From NCBI GenBank assembly GCA_026388255.1, contig JAPLKC010000118.1, positions 1 to 38,557 of the forward strand: 38,557 nucleotides of DNA, given 5' to 3'. Below the pieces are notes generated by a model. That model worked only from the letters and a program-made list of their open reading frames with translations. It ran no database searches and was not told the DNA's origin. The first letter of the stretch is position 1. The number at the start of each line of letters is the position of its first letter. Positions 31,669 through 38,557 of the stretch are shown one piece after another. The translations under genes and the position numbers were made by a program. Source of the stretch: Pseudomonadota bacterium (lineage in GTDB: Bacteria; Desulfobacterota; Syntrophorhabdia; Syntrophorhabdales; Syntrophorhabdaceae).

Positions 31669-33578
31669 ATTTCCAGCGGCTGATCAAAAAAAGTCCTGAA
31701 CCATATTTCAGACGTAAGGAGTTGCCAGATCAAAATGGAATGATCCTCCTTGCCTTCTCGGTCCTGCTTAATGATTTTTGCCACATAGTCCGCATTATAT
31801 AACCCTCGTCTTTTCAAATTTGAGGGTGTCAGCAGATCGTCCACCATTCCTTTTAAATCTCTTCTAATCCAGGAACGTAACGGGGCACCGAAGGGCGCTT
31901 TCGGACGATACACAATGGATCTTGGCAAGTACTTTTCCGAAACTTTCTTTAGGAGATATTTCTGGGTAAACCATTTTATTCGCAGGGATGGTGCCACCTT
32001 GAACATGAACTCCACAATGCGGTGATCGGTCAATGGTGGTCTACCTTCCACACTGGCCGCCATACATGCCTTGTCAGAATAAAGCAAATTATGTTCAGGT
32101 AAAAATACTGAAGTATCATTCAGGCACATTTGTGTCAGATAAGAAAACTTGTTATTGAAATACTTCTTCTGGTATTGATAGAAGTAGGTCTGGTCATATT
32201 TGATGTCCTTATTATAGATCTGCTGAAAATCATCCGGTCTGAGGGATAGATCTGAAGTTAAGTAGCGCTCATATCTTGGCTTCGAAGCAAAGGATAGGAA
32301 ACGTTTGACCCAGCGAACCGTCTTGAAGGCCCTCTTCGACGTAGCCGTTGGTACATTCTCTATCATCACCGCAGCCCAATGACGGAGAAAACCTGGCATG
32401 CACTTTTGATAATCATCGGCAAGCATGCAAGCCAACTGCTTGCGATAGCCGCCAAATATCTCATCGCCGCCCATCCCATTCAGCAGCACGGTCACCCCGG
32501 TAGCTTGCGCCGCTTTTGAGATCATATAGGTATTGATGGCGGCGGGATCGGTCAATGGTTCGTCCAGATGATAAATAAGTTTGGGTAACAAAGATGTGAT
32601 ATCCGGTTTGATTTCGAATTCCTTGTGATTTGTATAAAAAAGACCGGAAACCTGGCGCGCATAGAAATCGTCACGGGGCATCTGCTCGAATCTTTGATCC
32701 TCGTCTGAAAACTTGATCGTAAACGTATTGATCGGTTGACTTGTGTGTTTTGTCATGAGGGCAGTAATGATAGAAGAATCAATGCCGCCGCTCAAGAAAC
32801 AACCGATAGGGACATCAGCGATCATTTGCAGCTTTACGGCATCATCCAAGAGCGCTTCTAACTCTTCTTGTGCCGCAGATTCATTATAGATATCTTCTGA
32901 AACGTCGATTGACCAATAGGGACGAATAGAACTATTCCCATTATGATAAATGAGTTCATGAGCCGGCGGGAGCTTGGAAATATTTTTGAAGCCTGTAAAA
33001 GGTGATATTTGATAGCGCGTCGGAGTTATAAGCGATACAAAATCCGGAGCAACATCAACCAAGCCACTTACCAGCAATGCCTTGATTTCAGAGGCAAAGA
33101 TCAATCCCTCCTTGATTAAGGCATAGTAGAGAGGCTTAATCCCCAATCTGTCCCGAATCAGCCAGAGAAGCTTTTTGTTATTATCCCACAGGGCGAAAGC
33201 AAACATGCCGTTAAATTTGTGGACGCATTCAGTTCCCCATTCCTCATAGGCATGAATAATTACTTCCGTATCGGTATGAGACAGAAAGACATGTCCTCTG
33301 GACTCCAGAAGAAACTTTATATTTTGATAATTATAGATCTCCCCATTGTAAACAATCCATATTGATCCATCTTCATTGGACATTGGTTGATGACCTGCCG
33401 GCGTAAGATCAATGATTGACAGCCTTTTGTGACCCAACGACAAGAAAGGACTACCGAAAAAATATTTTATACCGCTGCCATCCGGCCCCCGATGATCGAG
33501 CGACTCGGTCATTTTCTCAAATACATGCTTGTCTATCGGCTTGTCGTTTTGGCTAATATAGCCGACTATACCACACAT
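31644..33578 (-). CDS. asnB: Asparagine synthase (glutamine-hydrolysing) family amidotransferase
   Basis: A 644-residue class II amidotransferase. It has N-terminal nucleophile C2 (MCGIVGY), RLSIIDL and NGEIYNYQ for the glutaminase domain, and the PPi-loop SGGIDSS at 263-269 with DEPLTDPAAINTY and GGDEIFGGY for the synthetase domain. In polysaccharide loci such enzymes often amidate uronic acids or related groups rather than make asparagine; that role is inference. The N-terminus is intact because the Met is followed directly by Cys. The 3' end overlaps the remnant of an oxidoreductase gene (31621-31668), suggesting the original neighbour order was AsnB then oxidoreductase. Confidence 0.92.
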   Translation of the reverse strand: MCGIVGYISQNDKPIDKHVFEKMTESLDHRGPDGSGIKYFFGSPFLSLGHKRLSIIDLTPAGHQPMSNEDGSIWIVYNGEIYNYQNIKFLLESRGHVFLSHTDTEVIIHAYEEWGTECVHKFNGMFAFALWDNNKKLLWLIRDRLGIKPLYYALIKEGLIFASEIKALLVSGLVDVAPDFVSLITPTRYQISPFTGFKNISKLPPAHELIYHNGNSSIRPYWSIDVSEDIYNESAAQEELEALLDDAVKLQMIADVPIGCFLSGGIDSSIITALMTKHTSQPINTFTIKFSDEDQRFEQMPRDDFYARQVSGLFYTNHKEFEIKPDITSLLPKLIYHLDEPLTDPAAINTYMISKAAQATGVTVLLNGMGGDEIFGGYRKQLACMLADDYQKCMPGFLRHWAAVMIENVPTATSKRAFKTVRWVKRFLSFASKPRYERYLTSDLSLRPDDFQQIYNKDIKYDQTYFYQYQKKYFNNKFSYLTQMCLNDTSVFLPEHNLLYSDKACMAASVEGRPPLTDHRIVEFMFKVAPSLRIKWFTQKYLLKKVSEKYLPRSIVYRPKAPFGAPLRSWIRRDLKGMVDDLLTPSNLKRRGLYNADYVAKIIKQDREGKEDHSILIWQLLTSEIWFRTFFDQPLEICSNSHRN

Positions 33579-33596
33579 TATTTTTCTCCATGTTCC

Positions 33597-34709
33597 TCAC
33601 CTCGATAACCTTCCTACCACGTTTTCAAGCACATCCAGATATTGCCTGCCGACACGGTCGGGAGAAAACTCTAAAACTTTTTCACGGTTAGCCAGTCCCA
33701 TTTTTTCGCATAAAGGTTTATCAACCAATAAACGCAGTATGGCATCGGCTACGGCAGGGGGATTCATGGGGGGCACAAAGATAGCGTGAGTGCCGTCCTC
33801 GAGATGATCTGCCATGCCTCGGATAGGTGTTGTTATGACAGGTAATCCGGCGTTCATGGCTTCGGTAATCACAGTTGGAAAACCCTCACTATAAGTAGGT
33901 AAAACAAAAATATTAGCTTGGCGGTAGGCGCTTGGCATTTGGTCCGCAGTAAGATAACCCGCCAGCGTCACACAGTCTTTCAAGTCCAGCTCAGCGATTC
34001 GTTGTTGAACCTGCCGATCACAAGGTCCATCTCCAGCCATAATCAAATGGCAGGGTATTTGCGCCTTTACGTTGGCCGTAGCTTCCAATAATTCAAAAAT
34101 GCCTTTCTCTCGTATCAAACGCCCTGCAAACAACATAACCGGTTTCCCCGGCGGGATATTCCATGGTAGATCAAAAGCCTCACTTGCTTCAGCCGCTGGC
34201 GGTACGAAAGGATTACTAACAACATAAAAATTGCCTGTCGGATAGAAACGCTGCCACTGGCGTTGCTCTTGGGTGGAAAGCACCAAGGTTGCATCGCTTA
34301 AACGCATCAACCATTTCGTAACCATCTTGAACAGTAAATTGCCTGGAGAAACTAAACGGTCAGGTTGGCTGCCATGCATTTGCAGGACAACTGTGCGGCA
34401 CAGGTGGCGGGAAGCAAGTACCAGTGGAATATCCCTGCTTAATGTAGCCCAGTCGTGCGCCGTTTTTGCAACCAAGAGATCAGGTCGTTCTTTTGACAAA
34501 ACTTTCCTGATATTTGCAATATCTCTTATTCTTCCTGCAACCTTCTGTTGCACCGTTTCTTTGTCTTGTTGTCTACCCCAACCGTGCGTAACGACATCAC
34601 AACCGTGCTTCCGAAGCGCCGAAACGAGCAGCGGGGTATGCTTGGGGGTTGGACCTTTAATGCCTTGATGGGGAACAAGCATCAGAATGCGAAGACGATT
34701 TTCAGGCAT
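33597..34709 (-). CDS. GT4-family glycosyltransferase
   Basis: A 370-residue GT-B protein. The N-terminal domain has MLVPHQGIKGPTPKHTPLL; the C-terminal domain has MLFAGRLIREKGIFELLEA, HLIMAGDGPC, and the typical GT4 acidic motif SEGFPTVITEAMNAGLPVITT. It should add a sugar to the growing lipid-linked chain on the cytoplasmic side. It lies 18 bases before the AsnB gene in transcription order. Specificity cannot be predicted from sequence. No repeat inserts are visible here, unlike the genes further along. Confidence 0.92.
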   Translation of the reverse strand: MPENRLRILMLVPHQGIKGPTPKHTPLLVSALRKHGCDVVTHGWGRQQDKETVQQKVAGRIRDIANIRKVLSKERPDLLVAKTAHDWATLSRDIPLVLASRHLCRTVVLQMHGSQPDRLVSPGNLLFKMVTKWLMRLSDATLVLSTQEQRQWQRFYPTGNFYVVSNPFVPPAAEASEAFDLPWNIPPGKPVMLFAGRLIREKGIFELLEATANVKAQIPCHLIMAGDGPCDRQVQQRIAELDLKDCVTLAGYLTADQMPSAYRQANIFVLPTYSEGFPTVITEAMNAGLPVITTPIRGMADHLEDGTHAIFVPPMNPPAVADAILRLLVDKPLCEKMGLANREKVLEFSPDRVGRQYLDVLENVVGRLSR

Positions 34710-34738
34710 AATGTAACATTTGCCTTATAGGTGCCCGC

Positions 34739-36217
34739 CTACCGCTCAATATGCCCTTTCCACCCGGAAGCCGGCTCAAAATTCTTTATGGGATTCACCT
34801 GATCCAGATGCCGTTTCACGATGGCACTGTTTTCTGACATCACAACGTCAATCCGTTCCGGATCGCCATTGAACCTGGTAAACGTGTAACGCTGGCCTGC
34901 GTTGTATTTGGCGTATAGTGGGATCTTACGCCAATCCAGTCCCATGAGTTGCGTGCAGCAAATATCCACGGACAACGGATCAACACCGGCCACGATCACC
35001 CCGGCCGCCACCGGACGAGGCTTGAGCGGCCCTTCGCCCTCGCCTCCAATGATGCCATCGACCACCGTTAAATAGTTCCTCCGGACGTCGTCATAAAGGA
35101 TTCCGTCACAATCGGAATGAAAGATAATGCAATTGATATCATGCACCATACGCCAAATAGTATCATTACCGTACCAGTTGCCGCCGGTCGCATTGATTAA
35201 CGGTTGATCCTGATGAACCATTCGATTCAGTCTCACCAGCACGCGTCCTACTGGACGAATTAGCCGCCAGGGTATCGTTCCTAAGCACCGTAGAGCAAAG
35301 TCACACCGTCCGCGCAATGCGTTAATCGCCGAAAAAACAGGGTACTCGTCGCCGCCTGAATCCGGACCCCCTTCGCGGTAGTGCGGCAGGCAGGATTTGT
35401 CGCCGATGGTGCCGACCATATTTTTTAAGCTTAACGTAACACCTGTCTTTTTATGCACCTTCAGCTTGGGGACATTAATCAAAAAATCAGATTTCAAAAT
35501 CGTGCGGGATATAATGTACTGGTGCACGCCATTGGAATGCCTTTGCACCGTGATATCTCCTTTATAATCTGCGGAACGGAACAGGTGTGTGTATTTCTCC
35601 AGGGGCAAGAGGTTGCTATATTGTCCCAAATCCACCATGACAAACCCCAAAGGATCGCCGGGTTGGTCTATTCTACCTCGTATTGCCCCCGTCGAATCGA
35701 TCAACATCTGGTAGTCACGCAGGTCCATAAGTTCGATCTCGCCGCGCCTGCCCGTTTTATCACGAACAAATTCGATAACCTGGCTGAGCCCCGTTTTTTT
35801 ACTGATGATGGAGAAATCAGCCGATTGGATGGGTAGATCGGCAATGGTCAATGTGAATTTTCCACGCGCGGCAAGAAGGACATAATCAATAAGCGGTCGA
35901 ATGATTGACGCATGGGTCACCAGGGCATCAAAATAGGACCGTTCATCGCATAATTCATTGTAATGGTGTACGAAGTTCGGTTTGATGACAATGCGACTCC
36001 CTTCTTTGATGAATTGGCCAAATGGATTCCAATAGGGAGTGCCGTAATTCTCTCTATCCAGACCCGCTAAATACAATGCGCTTCGAACAGCCTCATAGAC
36101 TGGATTTTCTTCCGGTGCTATGGCGTCCCCTGAATAGGGGTATTCGGGGTATGCGCTGGATGGATGAAACGGCGGCGGCGGGTAGTGCACAACAGTTTTA
36201 ACGATACTTACTTGCAT
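34739..36217 (-). CDS. DUF362 domain-containing protein
   Basis: A 492-residue protein with DUF362 hallmarks: IVIKPNFVHHY, LINVPKLKVHKKTGVTLSLKNMVG and DGIIGGEGEGPLKPRPVAAGVIVAGVDPLSVDICCTQ. It carries no ferredoxin-type cysteine clusters, so it is of the shorter kind. Function of the family is unknown. Here it is wedged between a GT4 gene and an ATP-grasp gene, overlapping the latter by 10 bases, so the two probably act together, for example in modifying a sugar or lipid precursor. No signal peptide or membrane segment is seen. Confidence 0.85.
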   Translation of the reverse strand: MQVSIVKTVVHYPPPPFHPSSAYPEYPYSGDAIAPEENPVYEAVRSALYLAGLDRENYGTPYWNPFGQFIKEGSRIVIKPNFVHHYNELCDERSYFDALVTHASIIRPLIDYVLLAARGKFTLTIADLPIQSADFSIISKKTGLSQVIEFVRDKTGRRGEIELMDLRDYQMLIDSTGAIRGRIDQPGDPLGFVMVDLGQYSNLLPLEKYTHLFRSADYKGDITVQRHSNGVHQYIISRTILKSDFLINVPKLKVHKKTGVTLSLKNMVGTIGDKSCLPHYREGGPDSGGDEYPVFSAINALRGRCDFALRCLGTIPWRLIRPVGRVLVRLNRMVHQDQPLINATGGNWYGNDTIWRMVHDINCIIFHSDCDGILYDDVRRNYLTVVDGIIGGEGEGPLKPRPVAAGVIVAGVDPLSVDICCTQLMGLDWRKIPLYAKYNAGQRYTFTRFNGDPERIDVVMSENSAIVKRHLDQVNPIKNFEPASGWKGHIER

Positions 36218-37245
36218 TTCAAATGACTTAAGTAGCGAATGATGCTTCTGACAAATTCTTCTTCAAGAATTGATTTCTCCTGAATCTTATTCCAGCGACC
36301 ACCTTCTTTAACGAAGTAAAACGGAGACTTTTCGAGAGTATAGTTTCCAAATTGTAGGAACTGAAACTCAATTAGAAAATATTCTCGCCCATTGAATCCA
36401 ACGTCCAGAGAGAGATATGGGGTTACAAAACTGTTAAAAACCCGCTCAGCAAAATCCAATATACCATCAGGCAAATTTTCCCGATATTCTAATAACCCAC
36501 TCCCGCTGGCCCTGAAATCGTTTTTGCGGTTTCGGCGGTACAAAACATAGAATTTATCACCATATATTAGTATTTTATAGTCGTTTTGAAGATCAGAAAT
36601 AAAATTTTGAACAACAAATTTTCTTCGGTTATTCGATCTTCTGCAATAGGGCTGGCGGACATAGAATTTGACAATGTTCTTGATTGCGTCCATTAAGTGA
36701 AGAGACTGGCTCAATCTTTTAACGTATTTTTTCTTTGATGTTGCATCCCTCAACAATCGAACGCCGCCGCTGCCACACCCTGCAGACGGCTTTAGAACGA
36801 GCTCCGATGGAAATTGTGATAAATCGTTTGCATAATCTTCATATGTGCCATAGCCTTTCGATGTTATATTCTGAATTTCCCGGAGATGGCTGAGATCCCG
36901 CAAAATTTCCATAAACACTTTATTATGATGGGCCCTGAAGAAATGAAACTCCGGAATCAGGATGGCGCCCTGAATTTTAAGGCCCAACAGCACATCTTCG
37001 ATATAACTTTTATAAAACAAATCCCTGTCTTCCGATGACGAATATAAAATCAACCTATCGTTATAGTTTTCGCTCCTAAAATCAATCTCGGGGTATTTCC
37101 TGATGATTAAATTCCACCCGTTGCTGTTGAAATATCTTTTTACTAATTCGATGTCCACGCTGGCGCCTTTATAGCGAACAGACATATGAAAGAAATTTCT
37201 ATAATCAACCAGCAGGATCAACTCATTTATGCCCTGAAAGCTCAT
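36208..37245 (-). CDS. ATP-grasp fold protein, unknown ligase
   Basis: A 345-residue protein. An ATP-grasp core runs from about residue 95: ELVLKPSAGCGSGGVRLL carries the P-loop-like lysine, NDYKILIYGDKFYVLYRRN is a beta-strand region with the usual Lys/Arg, and YFLIEFQFLQFG holds the acidic metal ligand. The first ~90 residues are a pre-grasp domain. It should ligate a carboxylate to an amine or thiol at the cost of ATP. The acidic residue pattern is incomplete by eye. It is coupled to the DUF362 gene, so a joint step (for example addition of an amino acid to a sugar acid) is a reasonable guess but unproven. Confidence 0.65.
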   Translation of the reverse strand: MSFQGINELILLVDYRNFFHMSVRYKGASVDIELVKRYFNSNGWNLIIRKYPEIDFRSENYNDRLILYSSSEDRDLFYKSYIEDVLLGLKIQGAILIPEFHFFRAHHNKVFMEILRDLSHLREIQNITSKGYGTYEDYANDLSQFPSELVLKPSAGCGSGGVRLLRDATSKKKYVKRLSQSLHLMDAIKNIVKFYVRQPYCRRSNNRRKFVVQNFISDLQNDYKILIYGDKFYVLYRRNRKNDFRASGSGLLEYRENLPDGILDFAERVFNSFVTPYLSLDVGFNGREYFLIEFQFLQFGNYTLEKSPFYFVKEGGRWNKIQEKSILEEEFVRSIIRYLSHLKCK

Positions 37246-37299
37246 TCTTTCATCCTCCTGAGTAAAACTAACTAAACGTTTCTGCTGTGGGGTAATTCC

Positions 37300-38394
37300 T
37301 TATTGCCGTCGTACAAAGTTATAAATGTCAACATAACTGTTGACCATTTTTTCGACGCTAAAATCGCGTAATATCCGTTCTCGCCCAGCCGCACCCATAA
37401 GCTGCGCCAAGGCCGCGTCCCTCCTAAGGAGCAATAACTTTTCCGCAAGTGCTTGTGGATTTCCTGGCGGTATTATAAAACCGGTGACCCCGTCAATCAC
37501 TACCTCACGGTTGCCGCCGCTTTCCCCACAGATCACTGGCAGGCCGCATGCCATATACTCCATAATCGAGTTCGAGCACCCTTCTTCGATCTTCTGATGA
37601 GAAACGAGGACACCAATATGGGCACTGCGAAGAACAGGCAATACATCGGTTTTTCCATCGATAAACACTACCTTACAATCGGCAATTAAGTCACCATTAG
37701 AGTCTATCAGTCTTTGCCGGTCTGCTCCGTTTCCCACAGCAATAAACTGCCATCTGTGATTAGATGAATTCACGATTAATCTGGCTGCATCAAGAAAAGT
37801 GGCAAAGTCCTTGTCTGCCGCCACCATCCTACCGGTCATTACAACCTTGACAACATTTTCCCGTATGCTTAGGATCTCCTTGCATGACTCGATACGTTCA
37901 GAGTCAAAGCCATTGTATATCACGCGGCCTTTTTCCGTAGGAATACCCCACGCCCGAAAACCGGCCTGACTGTTAGCTACAACCAGCGCAGCCCATTTCA
38001 TACTCCAGCGATTTGCGAGGCCACGGCGGGGGGGCACCATGCCGCTTCTGATTGTACCGTCGATCAATGGTATTTTCTTAATTCTGCAAATGGGCCCCGC
38101 TGCCGCTGTAGCCATCCAGCCCCAGGAATGGACCACATCCGGCCGCCAAGATTTTATGGTCTTCCATAAAGCAATTGCAGGACTTACATCAAAGCGTGAA
38201 AAACGTTTTGTTACGCTAACGACCACGCCCGTATTACGAATGATATCCGCAAATGAATCATCATCGAGGCTCCAGACTTGTCGCTCCCAATCTGCTGGCA
38301 AATATTTTATCAGTAGAGCTAATTGCCGTTCTGCGCCACCGTTACCAAGGCAATCAGCCAGAAAAAGAACCCTGTGATTTTTTCTTCGCACCAA
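37300..38394 (-). CDS. GT4-family glycosyltransferase
   Basis: A 364-residue GT-B protein with FLADCLGNGGAERQLALL at the N-terminus, the nucleotide-binding region VVMTGRMVAADKDFATFLDAARL, and EGCSNSIMEYMACGLPVICGESGGNREVV, which contains the usual E-x7-E acidic motif of GT4. It probably adds one sugar of the repeat unit, donor unknown. The start (38394) lies 41 bases inside the upstream gene, so the two are tightly coupled. The predicted protein ends before an AT-rich 54-base gap to the ATP-grasp gene, which has no obvious terminator. Confidence 0.92.
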   Translation of the reverse strand: MVRRKNHRVLFLADCLGNGGAERQLALLIKYLPADWERQVWSLDDDSFADIIRNTGVVVSVTKRFSRFDVSPAIALWKTIKSWRPDVVHSWGWMATAAAGPICRIKKIPLIDGTIRSGMVPPRRGLANRWSMKWAALVVANSQAGFRAWGIPTEKGRVIYNGFDSERIESCKEILSIRENVVKVVMTGRMVAADKDFATFLDAARLIVNSSNHRWQFIAVGNGADRQRLIDSNGDLIADCKVVFIDGKTDVLPVLRSAHIGVLVSHQKIEEGCSNSIMEYMACGLPVICGESGGNREVVIDGVTGFIIPPGNPQALAEKLLLLRRDAALAQLMGAAGRERILRDFSVEKMVNSYVDIYNFVRRQ

Positions 38395-38557
38395 CCCCCC
38401 TGTGCCACGTCTTAAGCATAATTTCTCCTACATCCGAGTCTCGGGCAAAAACGAATTGATTATTCCCCAGATCATTAGTGGTCTTGATATTGTTTAGCAC
38501 AAACCCTCTATCTCGAAAAAAGTGGAAAATTTCCTCAAATGTAACACCCATGCCCAA
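38354..38557 (-). CDS. C-terminal fragment of a gene entering from the right, unidentified
   Basis: Only the last 67 residues are in the window. The ending TFEEIFHFFRDRGFVLNNIKTT then NQFVFARDSD resembles the end of FkbM-type methyltransferases, but this is a weak guess. The remainder (VGAKKKSQGSFSG) overlaps the start of the next gene. The true gene start lies outside the window. Confidence 0.4.
   Translation of the reverse strand: MGMGVTFEEIFHFFRDRGFVLNNIKTTNDLGNNQFVFARDSDVGEIMLKTWHRGVGAKKKSQGSFSG

Overview
This window is one long surface- or exopolysaccharide biosynthesis locus, with essentially every gene on the minus strand. It suggests an uncultured Gram-negative bacterium of moderate GC, perhaps Desulfobacterota or a similar anaerobic lineage. 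That guess rests on gene content only: a PPi-type phosphofructokinase, two 23S-rRNA-intervening-sequence-type four-helix-bundle genes, a lipid-linked sugar initiator, and many short tandem repeats. I saw no rRNA, tRNA, CRISPR array or transposase.

In transcription order (high to low coordinates): 38557-31612 holds the end of an unidentified gene, two GT4 glycosyltransferases flanking an ATP-grasp protein and a DUF362 protein, and an AsnB-type amidotransferase. 31612-28116 holds a membrane transglutaminase-like protein and a two-domain oxidoreductase. 28030-23084 is a coupled set: an alpha/alpha-toroid protein, WecB, a DUF354 glycosyltransferase and the polyprenyl-phosphate sugar-phosphate transferase. 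23018-18402 is a coupled sugar-modification set: aminotransferase (frameshifted here), Gfo/Idh dehydrogenase, hexapeptide acyltransferase, HddA-like GHMP kinase and SDR. 18334-14677 has a methyltransferase and the carbamoyltransferase/DUF5989/SxtJ trio; the 48-residue DUF5989 gene is easily missed. 14399-7351 is a sugar-phosphate module: broken Gfo/Idh gene, sugar nucleotidyltransferase, NAD-dependent epimerase, PPi-type PFK, GmhA-like isomerase and transaldolase, interrupted by two four-helix-bundle genes. 7331-3144 is a very large secreted GH2-type glycosidase. Then come a HigBA-like toxin-antitoxin pair and an O-antigen polymerase/ligase split in two.

A plausible overall reading is that GmhA-like, HddA-like and nucleotidyltransferase proteins supply an activated heptose (or a related sugar). 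WecB makes UDP-ManNAc, and the aminotransferase/dehydrogenase/acyltransferase set makes an N-acylated amino sugar. The sugar transferase and glycosyltransferases assemble a lipid-linked repeat unit. Carbamoyl, methyl and possibly amide groups decorate it, and the Wzy/WaaL-type protein polymerises or ligates it.

The most striking feature is a family of short tandem repeats, mostly with a 7-bp period but many different unit sequences. They fill intergenic gaps, form gene tails, and sit in frame inside at least seven otherwise conserved enzymes. One of them, a 23-bp tandem duplication next to five 7-bp units, is exactly what separates the two halves of the O-antigen polymerase: removing one 23-bp copy restores one 725-codon reading frame. 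A second strong observation is a 48-bp diverged copy of the start of the two-domain oxidoreductase gene left upstream of the transglutaminase-like gene, which marks an old recombination or insertion junction.
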